From Ianthella basta (lineage: Eukaryota > Porifera > Demospongiae > Verongiida > Ianthellidae), in the NCBI GenBank assembly GCA_964019415.1, contig OZ025874.1:9462409-9526408 (forward strand): a stretch of 64,000 nt of DNA, given 5' to 3'. The translations under genes were made by a program, and so were the position numbers. Numbering within the stretch: the first letter of the stretch is position 1; each line of letters starts with the position of its first letter. This document shows positions 26,900-38,099 of this stretch, in pieces. The notes under the pieces are model-generated. The model had not been told where the DNA came from. It worked only from the letters and a program-made list of their open reading frames with translations, and did no database searches.

Positions 26900-27975
26900 A
26901 AGATTTGGCGAGATATGACAAGTTAAGATTTGGCAAGATTAAGCAAGATATGACAAGGTACGATTAGGCAAGATTTGGCAAGATATGACTAGGTAAGATT
27001 CGGCAAGATTTGGCAAGAAATGACAAGGTAAGATTCGGCATGATTTGGCAAGATATGACAAGGTAAGATTAGGCAAGATTTGGCAAGATATGACAAGGCA
27101 AGATTTGGCAAGATTAGGCAAGATATGACAAGGTAAGATTTGGCAAGATTCGGCAAGATATGACAAGTTATATTTAAGCAAGATTTGGCAAGATATGACA
27201 AGGTAAGATTAAGCAAGATTTGGCAAGATATGAAAAAGTAAGATTAGGCAAGATTTGGCAAGATATGACAAGGTAAGATTTGGTAAGATTTGGCAAGAGT
27301 TAAGATTTGGCAAGATTTGGCAAGATATGAAAAAGTAAGATTTGGCAAGATTTGGCAAGATATGACAAGGTAAGATTAGGCAAGATTTGGCAAGATTTGG
27401 CGAGATATGACAAGATAAGATTTGGCAAGATTTGGCAAGATTTGGCGAGATATGACAAGTTAAGATTTGGCAAGATTAAGCAAGATATGACAAGGTAAGA
27501 TTAGGCAAGATTTGGCAAGATATGACTAGGTAAGATTCGGCAAGATTTGGCAAGAAATGACAAGGTAAGATTCGGCAAGATTTGGCAAGATATGACAAGA
27601 TAAGATTCGGCAAGATTTGGCAAGATATGACAAGGCAAGATTTGGCAAGATTAGGCAAGATATGACAAGGTAAGATTTGGCAAGATTAGGCAAGATATGA
27701 CAAGTTATATTTAAGCAAGATTTGGCAAGATATGACAAGGTAAGATTAAGCAAGAATTGGCAAGATATGAAAAAGTAAGATTAGGCAAGATTTGGCAAGA
27801 TATGACAAGGTAAGATTTGGCAAGATTTGGCAAGAGTTAAGATTTGGCAAGATTTGGCAAGATATGAAAAAGTAAGATTTGGCAAGATTTGGCAAGATAT
27901 GACAAGGTAAGATTAGGCAAGATTTGGCAAGATTTGGCGAGATATGACAAGATAAGATTTGGCAAGATTTGGCAA
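26900..27975 (+). repeat. 537-bp tandem segmental duplication
   Basis: The variant string at about 26,909 (GGCGAGATATGACAAGTTAAG) and those after it recur 537 bp later, near 27,446. Examples include ATGACTAGGTAAGATTCGG, the AAATGACAAGG variant, TTATATTTAAGCAAG and the short joint GGCAAGAGTTAAG (27,293 and 27,830). The period is not a multiple of 35 (15 units plus 12 bp), so the duplication joined units out of register. Confidence 0.75.
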
Positions 27976-29319
27976 GATTTGGCGAGATATGACAAGGTAA
28001 GATTTGGCAAGATTTGGCAAGATATGAGAAGGTAAGATTTGGCAAGATTTGGCAAGATTTGGAAACATATGACAAAGTAAGATTCGGCAAGATTTGGCAA
28101 GATATTACAAGGTAGAATTTGGCTAGATTAGGCAAGATATGACAAGGTTAGATTAGGCAAGATTTGGCAAGATATGAGAAGGTAAGATTAAGTAAGATTT
28201 GGTAAGATATGACAAGGTAAGATTTAGCAAGATGTGGCAAGATATGACAAGGTAATATTAGTCAAGATTTGTCAAGATATGACAAGGTAAGATTTGGCAA
28301 GATTAGGCAAGATTTGGCAACATATGACAAGGTAAGATTCGGCAATATTTGGCAAGATATGACAAGGTAAGATTAGTCAAGAATTGTCAAGATATGACAA
28401 GGTAAGATTTGGCAAGATTAGGCAAGATTTTGCGAGATATGACAAGGTAAGACTTTGTTGGATTTGGTAAGATATGACAAGGTAAGATTTGGCAAGATTT
28501 GGCAAGATATGACATGTTAAGTTTAAGCAAGATTTGGTAAGATATGACAAGGTAAGATTTGGCAAGATTTGGCAAGATATGACAAGGTAAGATTTGGCAA
28601 GATTTGGCAAGATATGGCAAGGTAAGATTAGTCAAGATTTGGCAAGATATGACAAGGTAAGATTAAGCAAGATTTGGCAAGATATGAAAAGTAAGATAAG
28701 GCAAGATTTGGCAAGAATTGACAACTGAAGGTAAGATTTGGCAAGATTTGGCAAGATATGACATGGTAAGATTAAGCAAGATTTGGCTAGATATGAAAAA
28801 GTAAGATTAGGCAAGATTTGGCAAGATATGACAAGATAAGATTTGGCAAGATTTGGCAAGATATGACAAGGTAACATTTGGCAAGATTTGGCAAGATATG
28901 ACAAGGTAAGATTAGGCAAGATTTGGCAAGATATGACAAGGTAAGATTTGGCAAGATTTGGCAAGATATGATAAGGTAATATTTGGCAAGATTTGGCAAG
29001 ATATCACAAGATAAGATTTGGCAAGATTTGGCAAGATATGACAAGGTAAGATTAAGCAAGATTTGGTAATATATGTCAATTTATGATTTTGCAAGATGTG
29101 ACAAGGTAAGATTCGGCAAGATTTGGCAAGATATGACAAGGTAAGATTAGTCAAGATTTGGCAAGATATGACAAGGTAAGATTTGGAAAGATTAGGCAAG
29201 ATTTGGCGAGATCTGACAAGGTAAGATTTGGCAAGATTTGGCAAGATATGACAAGGTAAGATTAAGCAGGATTTGGCAAGATATGATAAAGTAAGATTAG
29301 GTAAGATTTGGCAAGATAT

Positions 29320-29530
29320 GACAAGATGAGATTTGGCAAGCTTTGGCAAGATATGACAAGGTAAGATTTGGCAAGATTTGGCAAGATATGAAAGAGTAAG
29401 ATTTGGCAAGATTTGGCAAGATATGACAAGATAAGATTCGGCAAGCTTTGGCAAGATATGACAAGGTAAGATTTGGCAAGATTTGGCAAGATATGAAAGA
29501 GTAAGATTTGGCAAGATTTGGCAAGATATG
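29320..29530 (+). repeat. Short higher-order repeat of about 118 bp
   Basis: The strings GGCAAGCTTTGGCAAG and ATGAAAGAGTAAG occur twice in the same order, about 118 bp apart (near 29,336-29,400 and 29,450-29,515). This is a local two-copy higher-order repeat within the satellite. Confidence 0.65.
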
Positions 29531-30439
29531 ACAAGAAAAGATTCGGCAAGATTTGGCAAGATTTGGCGAGATATGACAAGATAAGATTTGGCAAGTTTTG
29601 GCGAGATATGACAAGGTAAGATTTGGCAAGATTTGGCAAGATATGACAAGGTAAGATTTGGCAAGATTAGGCAAGATTTGGAAACATATGGCAAAGTAAG
29701 ATTCGGAAAGATTTGGCAAGATATGACAAGGTAGAATTTGGCAAGATTAGACAAGATATGACAAGGTAAGATTAGGCAAGATTTGGCAAGATATGAGAAG
29801 GTAAGATTAAGCAAGATTTGGTAAGATATGACAGGGTAAGATTTGGCAAGATTTGGTAAGATATGACAAGGTAAGATTAGTCAAGATTTGTCAAGATATG
29901 ACAAGGTAAGATTTGGCAAGATTAGGCAAGATTTTGCGAGATACGACAAGGTACGATTTGGCAAGATTTGGCAAGATATGACAAGGTAAGACTAAGCAAG
30001 ATTTGGCAAGATATGAAAAAGTAATATTAGGCAAGATTAGGCAAGATATGACATGGTAAGATTTGGCAAGATTCGGCAAGACATGACAAGGTAAGATTAA
30101 GCTAGCTATAGATTTGGTAAGATATGACAAGGTAAGATTTGGCAAGATTTGGCAAGATATGACAAGGTAAGATTTGGCAAGATTTGGCAAGATATGACAA
30201 GGTAAGATTAAGCAAGATTAGGCAAGATTTGAAAAAGTAAGATTAGGCAAGATTTGGCAAGATATGACAAGGTAAGATTTGGCAAGATTTGGCAAGATAT
30301 GACAAGGTAAGGTTAAGCAAGATATGAAAGATATGAAAAAGTTAGATTAGGCAAGATTTGGCAAGATATGACAAGGTAAGATTTGGCAAGATTTCGTGAG
30401 ATATGACAAGGTAAGATTTGTCAAGATTTGGCAAGATAT

Positions 30440-32940
30440 GACGAGGTAAGATTAAGCAAGATTAAGCAAGATTTGGCAAGATATGACACGGTAAGATTTG
30501 GCAAGATTTGTTAAGATATGACAAGGTAATATTTGGCAAGATTTCGCAAGATATGACAAGGTAATATTTGGCAAGATTTGGCAAGATATGACAAGGTAAT
30601 ATTAAGCTAGATTTGGTAAGATATGACAAGGTAAGATTTGGCAAGATTTGGCAAGATATGACAAGGTAAGATTTGGCAAGATTTGGCAAGATATGACAAG
30701 GTAAGATTAAGCAAGATTTGGCAAGATTTAAAAAGTAAGATTAGGCAAGATTTGGCAAGATATGACAAGGTAAGATTTGGCAAGATTTGGCAAGATATGA
30801 CAAGGTGAGGTTAAGCAAGATTTGGAAAGATATGAAAAAGTTAGATTTGGCAAGAATTGGCAAGATAAGACAAGGTAAGATTTGGCAAGATTTGGCAAGA
30901 TATGAAAAAGTAAGATTAGGCTAGATTTGGCAAGATATGACAAGGTAAGATTTGGCAAGATTAGGCAAGATTTAGCGAGATATGACAAGGTAAGATTTGG
31001 CAAGATTTGGCAAGATATAACGAGGTTAGATTAAGCAAGATTAAGCAAGATTTGGCAAGATATGACAAGGTAAGATTTGGCAAGATTTGTTAAGATATGA
31101 CAAGGTAATATTTGGCAAGATTTTGCAAGATATGACAAGGTAATATTTGGCAAGATATGGCAAGATATGACAAGGTAATATTTGGCAAGATTTGGCAAGA
31201 TATGACAAGGTAAGATTTGGCAAGATTAGGCAAGATATGACAAGATAAGATTTGGCAAGATTTGGAAAGATTTGGAAAGATATGGCAAGGTAAGATTCGG
31301 CAAGATTTGGCAAGATTAGGCAAGATATGACAAGGTAAGATTTGGCAAGATTTGGCAAGGAATGACAAGGTAATATTTGGCAAGATTAGGCAAGATATGA
31401 AAAAGTAAGATTAAGCAAGATTTGGCAAGATATGACAAGGTAAGGTTAAGCAAGATTTGGCAAGATATGACAAGGTAAGATTTGGCAAGATTTTGCAAGA
31501 TATGGCAAGGTAAGATTTGGCAAGATTTGGCAAGATATGACAAGGTAAGATTTGGCAAGATTTGGCAAGATATGAAAAGTAAGATTAGGCTAGATTTGGC
31601 AAGATATGAAAAGCTAAGATTTGGCAAGATTAGGCAAGATTTCGTGAGATATGACAAGGTAAGATTTGGCAAGATTTGGCAACTGATATGACGAGGTAAG
31701 ATTAAGCAAGATTAAGCAAGATTTGGCAAGATATGACACGGTAAGATTTGGCAAGATTTGTTAAGATATGACAAGGTAATATTTGGCAAGATTTCGCAAG
31801 ATATGACAAGGTAATATTTGGCAAGATTTGGCAAGATATGACAAGGTAATATTAAGCTAGATTTGGTAAGATATGACAAGGTAAGATTTGGCAAGATTTG
31901 GCAAGATATGACAAGGTAAGATTTGGCAAGATTTGGCAAGATATGACAAGGTAAGATTAAGCAAGATTTGGCAAGATTTAAAAAGTAAGATTAGGCAAGA
32001 TTTGGCAAGATATGACAAGGTAAGAATTGGCAAGATTTGGCAAGATATGACAAGGTAAGGTTAAGCAAGATTTGGAAAGATATGAAAAAGTTAGATTTGG
32101 CAAGAATTGGCAAGGTATGACAAGGTAAGATTTGGCAAGATTTGGCAAGATATGGCAAGGTAAGATTTGGCAAGATTTGGCAAGATAAGACAAGGTAAGA
32201 TTTGGCAAGATTTGGTAAGATATGAAAAAGTAAGATTAGGCTAGATTTGGCAAGATATGACAAGGTAAGATTTGGCAAGATTAGGCAAGTTTTAGCGAGA
32301 TATGACAAGGTAAGATTTGGCAAGATTTGGCAAGATATGACGAGGTAAGATTAAGCAAGATTTGGCAAGATGTGACAAGGTAAGATTTGGCAAGATTTGT
32401 TAAGATATGACAAGGTAATATTTGGCAAGATTTCGCAAGATATGACAAGGTAATATTTGGCAAGATATGGCAAGATATGACAAGGTAATATTTGGCAAGA
32501 TTAGGCAAGATATGACAAGATAAGATTTGACAAGATTAGGCAAGATATGACAAGATAAGATTTGGCAAGATTTGGCAAGATTTGGAAAGATATGACAAGG
32601 TAAGATTTGGCAAGATTTGGCAAGGAATGACAAGGTAATATTTGGCAAGATTAGGCAAGATGTGAAAAAGTAAGATTAAGCAAGATTTGGCAAGATATGA
32701 CAAGGTAAGATTTGGCAAGATTTGGCAAGATATGACAAGGTAAGATTAAGCAAGATTTCGTAAGAAATGACAAGTTAAGATTTGGCAAGATTTGGCAAGA
32801 TATGACAAGGTAAGATTCGGCAAGATTTGGCAAGATATGACAAGGTAAGATTAGTCAAGATTTGGCAAGATATGAAAAAGTAAGATTAGGTAAGATTTGG
32901 CAAGATATGACAAGGTAAGATTTGGCAAGTCTTGGCAAGA
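30440..32940 (+). repeat. 1,250-bp tandem segmental duplication
   Basis: The segment 30,462-30,689 recurs at 31,712-31,939 with identical translation, and matching variants continue (30,728 onward with 31,978 onward). Copy A carries the same string at 1,120-1,347. The period of 1,250 bp is 35 units plus 25 bp. The outer boundaries are approximate. Confidence 0.75.
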
Positions 32941-33974
32941 TATGACAAGGTAAGATTAAGCAAGATTTGGTAAGATATGACAAGGTAAGATTTGGCAAGA
33001 TTTGGCAAGATATGCAAAAGGTAAGATTCGGCAAGAATTGGCAAGATATAACAAGGTAAGATTAGTGAAGATTTGGCAAGATATGACAAGGTAAGATTTA
33101 ACAAGATTAGGCAACATGTGACAAGGTAAGATTTGGCAAGATTTGGCAAGATATGACAAGGTAAGATAAAGTAAGATTTGGCAAAATATGAAAAAGTAAG
33201 ATTAGGCAAGATTTGGCAAGATATGACAAGGTAAGATTTGGCAAGATTTGGTTAGATATGACAAGGTAAGATTAAGTAAGATTTAGCAAGATATGAAAAG
33301 TATGATCTGGCAAGATTTGGCAAGATATGACAAGGTAAGATTTAGCAAGATTTGGCAAGATATGACAAGGTAAGATTATGCAAGATTAGGCAAGATATGA
33401 CAACTGAAGGTAAGATTAGGCAAGATTAGGCAAGATTTGGCAAGATTTGGCTAGATATGACAAGGTAATATTTAGTAAGATTAAGCAAGATATGACAAGG
33501 TAAGATTAGTCATGATTTGGCAAGGTATGACAAGGTAAGATTTGGCAAGAATTGGCAAGATATGACAAAGTACGATTTGGCAAGATATGACAAGGTAAGA
33601 TTTGGCAAGATTAGGCAAGATTTAGCGAGATATGACAAGGTAAGATTTGGCAAGATTTGGCAAGATATGACGAGGTAAGATTAAGCAAGATTAAGCAAGA
33701 TTTGGCAAGATATGACAAGGTAAGATTTGACAAGATTTGTTAAGATATGACAAGGTAATATTTGGCAAGATTTTGCAAGATATGACAAGGTAATATTTGG
33801 CAAGATATGGCAAGATATGACAAGGTAATATTTGGCAAGATTTGGCAAGATATGACAAGATAAGATTTGGCAAGATTTGGAATGATATGGCAAGGTAAGA
33901 TTCGGCAAGATTTGGCAAGATTAGGCAAGATATGACAAGGTAAGATTAAGCAAGATTTGGCAAGATATGACAAG

Positions 33975-33990
33975 GTAAGATTTGGCAAGA
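33975..33990 (+). repeat. Candidate target-site duplication, left copy
   Basis: GTAAGATTTGGCAAGA lies directly before the first base of the LINE and recurs directly after its tail at 37,327-37,342. A 16-bp duplication fits the family. Because the string is also part of the satellite unit, its true length cannot be fixed from this site alone. Confidence 0.6.
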
Positions 33991-34083
33991 GGGGGGGGGT
34001 GGGGCGGAAAAATGGCTGCCCTCCCCAAGTAAGTATCTCCTGAATTTCCCCTGGCTATTGGCGAACCGCGCGGTGCAACCTTG
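33991..34083 (+). promoter_or_regulatory. LINE 5' UTR with G-rich start
   Basis: The element begins with nine Gs, T, GGGG, C, GG and an A-run. A tiny ORF (ATG at 34,012, encoding MAALPK, stop TAA at 34,030-34,032) lies in the same frame as the main ORF and ends before it. In this LINE group the internal promoter would be expected in the 5' UTR, but no promoter motif is recognisable. The G-run could form a G-quadruplex only together with neighbouring G tracts; that is inference. Confidence 0.6.
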
Positions 34084-35640
34084 ATGGCACCAGCTGCGGA
34101 GGCTACGTATAGGCAGCGGAGACACTGTGGCAGAGGGAAGCGCTCGATGGACGCAGTTGTACGAAGAAAGGCCAGTCGGGCAGCCTGGAGGACGGCAGCT
34201 GGTAGCTGGAATAGGCCGCGGTCCTGGAGCGAGAAGCGTGCACACCTTCAAACGTGTACCACAGCGAAGGAGATCCTGGCTCAGGTGGGTGACGTCCCTG
34301 AGCGTCGCGCAATTCCTACAGCGCCGGTCGAGAGTGGTTATGGAAGAAAGCCTAAAGTGTTTTGTCCAAGAATCGTCACCCACATCGCGACTTACAACGT
34401 TCGCACTCTAAAGGCCAAGTGGAGACAGCAAGAGCTAGTTGGATTTCTAGAGAAGAAGAGAATTGATGTGTGTGCTATCCAAGAACACAGGATTTGTCAT
34501 TCTAACAGCAGTAGTCCAAGCTCCTACACTAGAGTTTTGCATTTACCAGACGGATGGAGGTTAGTTACTCACACTGCGGATGATAGTGGTTCAGGAGGTA
34601 TAGGGTTTCTGGTGTCTCTAATAGCCTTCAAATGTCTTGATAGAGTAGAATACAAGTCAGATAGAGTCATGCGACTCCAGTTTTCTGGCCACACTAAAGG
34701 AGCTCCTAGGACTCATCTGGTTTGTGCCTATGCCCCTACCAATGTAGCTGACTCGGCTACTAAAGATCTCTTCTACTCACAGCTACATCAGACCCTAGAT
34801 CCCTTACCTAAGAGAGACCGTCTCTTTGTTCTTGGTGATATGAATGCACGACTAGACTCCCGTTTCTGTAAGTTCCCAATACACTCAAGTGCCTCCGACA
34901 ATGGAGAACGAATGGCTGAGTTTATGGAGTAGCAGGGTCTATTCTCTGCCCAGTGTGCCAAGGATAAACCTCGCAGACAGTGGTACACCCATTGTGGACC
35001 ACAAGGATTTCAATCCAGAATCGACCATTGCCTCACAAGACGTAAGTTTGCTAGCTCTGTACTTGACTGCCAACTATACCGTGTGGTTGCTCCAGCATCA
35101 GACCATCGACTAATGAAAATTAGAGTGACCATGAAGTTAGCTACTCCAAAGAAGACCAACAGGGTGCCCTCCTTAGATTATGCAAGGTTGAAGGAGGCCC
35201 CCATTGCTGAGTTAGTGGAGTCCGATGTTTGTGCTGCCACTGGGGATACACCATCTTATGAGCTATTTGTTGCTGCTGCCAAAACTGCATGTGAAACTCA
35301 TCTTCCAGTCAAACCACAATTTGTACGCTCCAAGCCTTGGTTAGACACTGACATCATCACAGCGCGTGATCTGGTAGCGGAGGCTCAAAGAACATACAAG
35401 GAGGTGAGAAGTGATGACTCAAGGCAAAAGATGGCTGATGCAACAAAATCTCTAGCACAACTGTATGTAGACAAAGAGGAGGTGTTCTACGCAAGTATGG
35501 CCAGTGAGGTGGAGCAGGCTAGCAAGGATGGAAAGCATAGTGCTGCATGGAAAGTGATTGATCGAATGACAGGGAGGAAGTGTAGACAAGACAAGCATTG
35601 CAGCAGACTCTCAGCAGGACAGATTGACTCTGTGGCGTGA
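34084..35640 (+). pseudogene. LINE ORF, N-terminal and endonuclease part (broken)
   Basis: The protein would nick target DNA to prime reverse transcription. After about 100 residues of basic, arginine-rich leader, the APE endonuclease domain runs from about 34,380 to 35,140. Its visible motifs are TYNVRTL (Asn at 34,396), IQEHR (catalytic Glu at 34,483), YAPTN (near 34,729), GDMNAR (34,834) and the terminal SDHR (34,098 plus 1,000, i.e. 35,098). The linker to the RT follows. I chose ATG 34,084; the upstream in-frame TAA is at 34,030. An in-frame TAG at 34,930-34,932 interrupts the endonuclease, because the same frame continues with recognisable domain sequence (QGLFSAQ, then SRIDHCL). The frame ends at TGA 35,638; the homologous reading continues in the next frame from about 35,590, so a frameshift lies near there. 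Confidence 0.88.
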
Positions 35641-37204
35641 CCACTTCATGCAGCTTTTAGCATCTAAACCACCAGATGTTGCTCTGCCAGTGCTGCAAGT
35701 GCATGAGGGTATGCTGCCTATTGATGAGGGTTCCATCTCACTAAATGAAATAGCGACTGCCGCCTCACAGTTGAAGACAGGAAAGGCCTGTGGCATGGAC
35801 TCTATTCCACCTGAGCTGCTTAAGCTCACTGGCATACACGAGATCCTGTTGCCAGTACTGAATCAAGCATTTGAGACTGGAGTGGTGCCTGATGAATGGA
35901 AGGTGTCTGGCATCATTCCCATCTTCAAGAAGGGGGATGCCTCAGTGTGTGCAAACTATCGGGGTATTGCACTCATGTCACTTGCTGCTAAACTGTACAA
36001 CAGGATATTGCTCAACTGTATCCAACCACATGTTGAACCCTTGCTGCGACCCAATCAGAATGGGTTTCGTGTAGGCAGATCTACCGTTCAACATATCCTA
36101 GCCCTACGGCGAATCATTGAAGAGTGTACGGTGAGGCAGGAATGCCAGTGTGTGGTTACATTCATTGACTTTTCAAAAGCACTACAGTACAACTACGGTC
36201 TCCCCACCAAGATAGTAACTGCAGTAATGTCGATGTACTCAGGAACAGCCGCACGAGTGGTGACTGCAGATGGTTGCACTGCAGACTTTCAGGTGGAAGC
36301 AGGTGTCCTACAAGGTGATACACTGGCCCCCTACCTGTTTGTCATTGTTGTGGACTATGTCCTCAGAGCTGCTATTCCAGATGACAGTGTTGGATTCATG
36401 ATCCAAAAGCGCCTATCGCGACGACACCCAGCCAAATATGTGACAGATTTGGACTTCGCAGATGACATCGCCCTCCTGTCTGGCACCATGGCCAACGCAC
36501 AGACCCTACTCACAGCAGTTGAGGAGAATGCGGCTGCTGTTGGCTTGCACATCAACATGAAGAAGACTGAGTACATCAGAATAGGTGACTTTTCTGGCGA
36601 CACTCACCCTACACTGAGAGTGAGTGATGGGGAAATTGCTGAGGTAGCTGATTTCAGGTACCTTGGCAGCTGGATTATGTCATCAAACAAGGACTTTGTG
36701 GTACGCCGTGCATGTGCATACGAAGCAGCAAACAAATTGTGGAGGGTGTGGAAGTCTGGGTGCAGTCGTAACACTAAGATCAGAGTGTTCAAAGCCACAG
36801 TAGAGAGTGTTCTGCTTTATGGAGCAGAAACCTGGACCTTGACTGAGCAGCTGACATCAAGAATCTGTGGCACCTACTCTAACTTGCTGCGCAAAGCCCT
36901 GAATGTGCACTGGAGAGATCACATCACTAATGCAGAGCTGTACGGAGACCTACCACGAGCAGATGACATCATACGAGACCGGCGCCTACATTTTGTTGGG
37001 CATGCTGCTCGCTGCATCAAAGACAGATACCAACCAGTGGCAGACCTAGTATTCTGGCAGGGCTCAGGTCCTATGCGAAGGGGGCAGGGAAACAGAAGGA
37101 CATTCCTCAAATCAATCATTAGTGATCTGGGAGGACATATGACTGCTGCAGAAATCTCAAGATGTGCTGCTGACAGAGACGAATGGAGGAAGCGAATCAA
37201 CTAG
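35624..37204 (+). pseudogene. LINE ORF, reverse transcriptase and C-terminal part (broken)
   Basis: This part continues the LINE protein in the shifted frame; similarity starts slightly upstream, near 35,590. RT landmarks in order are GKACGMDSIPPELL (about 35,780), IPIFKKGD (about 35,917), NYRGIAL (about 35,956), FIDFSKA of motif A (catalytic Asp at 36,167), QGDTLAPYLF (about 36,311) and FADD of motif C (36,455-36,466). Directly after motif A the usual FD-S spacer before YG-P is missing: the text jumps from SKAL to QYNYGLP, an in-frame loss of roughly a dozen or more residues that should disable the enzyme. The C-terminal region carries RYLGSWI, LLYGAETWTL and LHFVGHAARC, as seen in RTE-like elements. 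It ends at TAG 37,202-37,204. There is no RNase H domain. Confidence 0.9.
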
Positions 37205-37326
37205 CTACATAGGCCATGCAACTACCAACTTACTGATATTGCACAACTTTCATTGGACATGTGTACACTATAGCTTCTTGTATGTAGCCCCGGTGCTGTA
37301 ATAGGCCGACGTATGTATGTACGTAT
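37205..37326 (+). other. LINE 3' UTR and tetranucleotide tail
   Basis: About 105 bp of non-coding sequence follows the stop, ending in CCGGTGCTGTAATAGGCC and then GAC. The tail, from 37,311, is GTAT, GTAT, GTAC, GTAT and runs straight into the satellite string GTAAGATTTGG. There is no poly(A) and no clear polyadenylation signal. Short tandem-repeat tails are typical of RTE-like and some other non-LTR elements. The shared GTA between tail and target fits target-primed reverse transcription. Confidence 0.75.
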
Positions 37327-37342
37327 GTAAGATTTGGCAAGA
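37327..37342 (+). repeat. Candidate target-site duplication, right copy
   Basis: GTAAGATTTGGCAAGA follows the LINE tail and matches 33,975-33,990. Unoccupied paralogous sites that read across the same point without the element are visible near 700-745 and 31,330-31,375. Confidence 0.6.
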
Positions 37343-38099
37343 TTTGGCAAGGAATGACAAGGTAATATTTGGCAAGATTAGGCAAGATATGAAAAAGTAA
37401 GATTAAGATAGATTTGGCAAGATATGACAAGGTAAGATTAGTCAAGATTTGGCAAGATATGACAAGGAAAGATTAAGCAAGATTTGGTAAGAAATGACAA
37501 GTTAAGATTTGGCAAGATTAGGCAAGATATGACAAGGTAAGATTCGGCAAGATTTGGCAAGATATGACAAGGTAAGATTTGGCAAGATTTGGCAAGATAT
37601 GAAAAAGTAAGATTAGGTAAGATTAGGCAAGATATGACAAGGTAAGATTTGGCAAGACTTGGCAAGATATGACAAGGTAATATTAAGCAAGATTTGGTAA
37701 GATATGACAAGGTAAGATTTGGCAAGATTTGGCAAGATATGCAAAAGGTAAGATTTGGTAAGATTAGGCAAGATATGACAAGGTAAGATTAGTCAAGATT
37801 TGGCAAGATATGACAAGGTAAAATTTAACAAGATTAGGCAACATATGACAAGGTAAGATTTGGCAAGATATGACAAGGTAAGATAAAGTAAGATTTGGCA
37901 AATTATGAAAAAGTAAGATTAGGCAAGATTTGGCAAGATATGACAAGGTAAGATTTGGCAAGATTTGGTTAGATATGACAAGGTAAGATTAAGCAAGATT
38001 TAGCAAGATATGAAAAGTAAGATCTGGCAAGATTTGGCAAGATTTGGTTAGATATGACAAGGTAAGATTAAGCAAGATTTAGCAAGATATGAAAAGTAA

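Larger units (their letters stand above)
18607..33990 (+). repeat. 35-bp satellite array, block 3 (purine-rich strand on top)
   Basis: This is an uninterrupted array of the same 35-bp satellite up to the LINE. The part to about 23,848 is the right arm of inverted repeat Q. From about 24,560 to 24,910 it repeats variant strings seen at about 20,930-21,250 and 21,560-21,960. From about 26,900 it contains local tandem duplications, and from about 30,630 it is the second copy of the left-edge block. No other sequence class is visible. Confidence 0.97.
33991..37326 (+). mobile_element. Full-length RTE-like LINE inserted in the satellite
   Basis: This is the only non-satellite DNA in the window. 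The layout, left to right, is a G-rich 5' end, one long coding region with an apurinic-type endonuclease followed by a reverse transcriptase and a C-terminal domain, a short 3' UTR, and a tail of GTAT/GTAC tetranucleotides rather than poly(A). A length of 3.3 kb, one ORF, no gag-like ORF1, no RNase H and a microsatellite tail fit the RTE group of non-LTR retrotransposons; a related clade is possible because I cannot run a phylogeny. The coding region is broken in about three places, so the copy is probably inactive. It sits in sense orientation on the purine-rich satellite strand. Confidence 0.93.

Noticed and set aside
28912-29814. Long minus-strand ORFs in the satellite (up to 300 aa) and their plus-strand equivalents at 8.3-18.6 and 59.5-63.8 kb as real protein genes
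   Set aside because: All are translations of the stop-free strand of the 35-bp repeat, in every frame, with no start context, domain or unique sequence.
33946-34383. Antisense ORF of 145 aa over the LINE 5' end, and other antisense or alternative-frame ORFs within 34,100-37,445
   Set aside because: They overlap the well-supported sense endonuclease and RT reading and show no recognisable domains; one runs into the satellite.
37311-37326. Independent GTAT microsatellite between the LINE and the satellite
   Set aside because: It lies exactly at the element's 3' end with only four copies and fits a LINE tetranucleotide tail better than an unrelated microsatellite.
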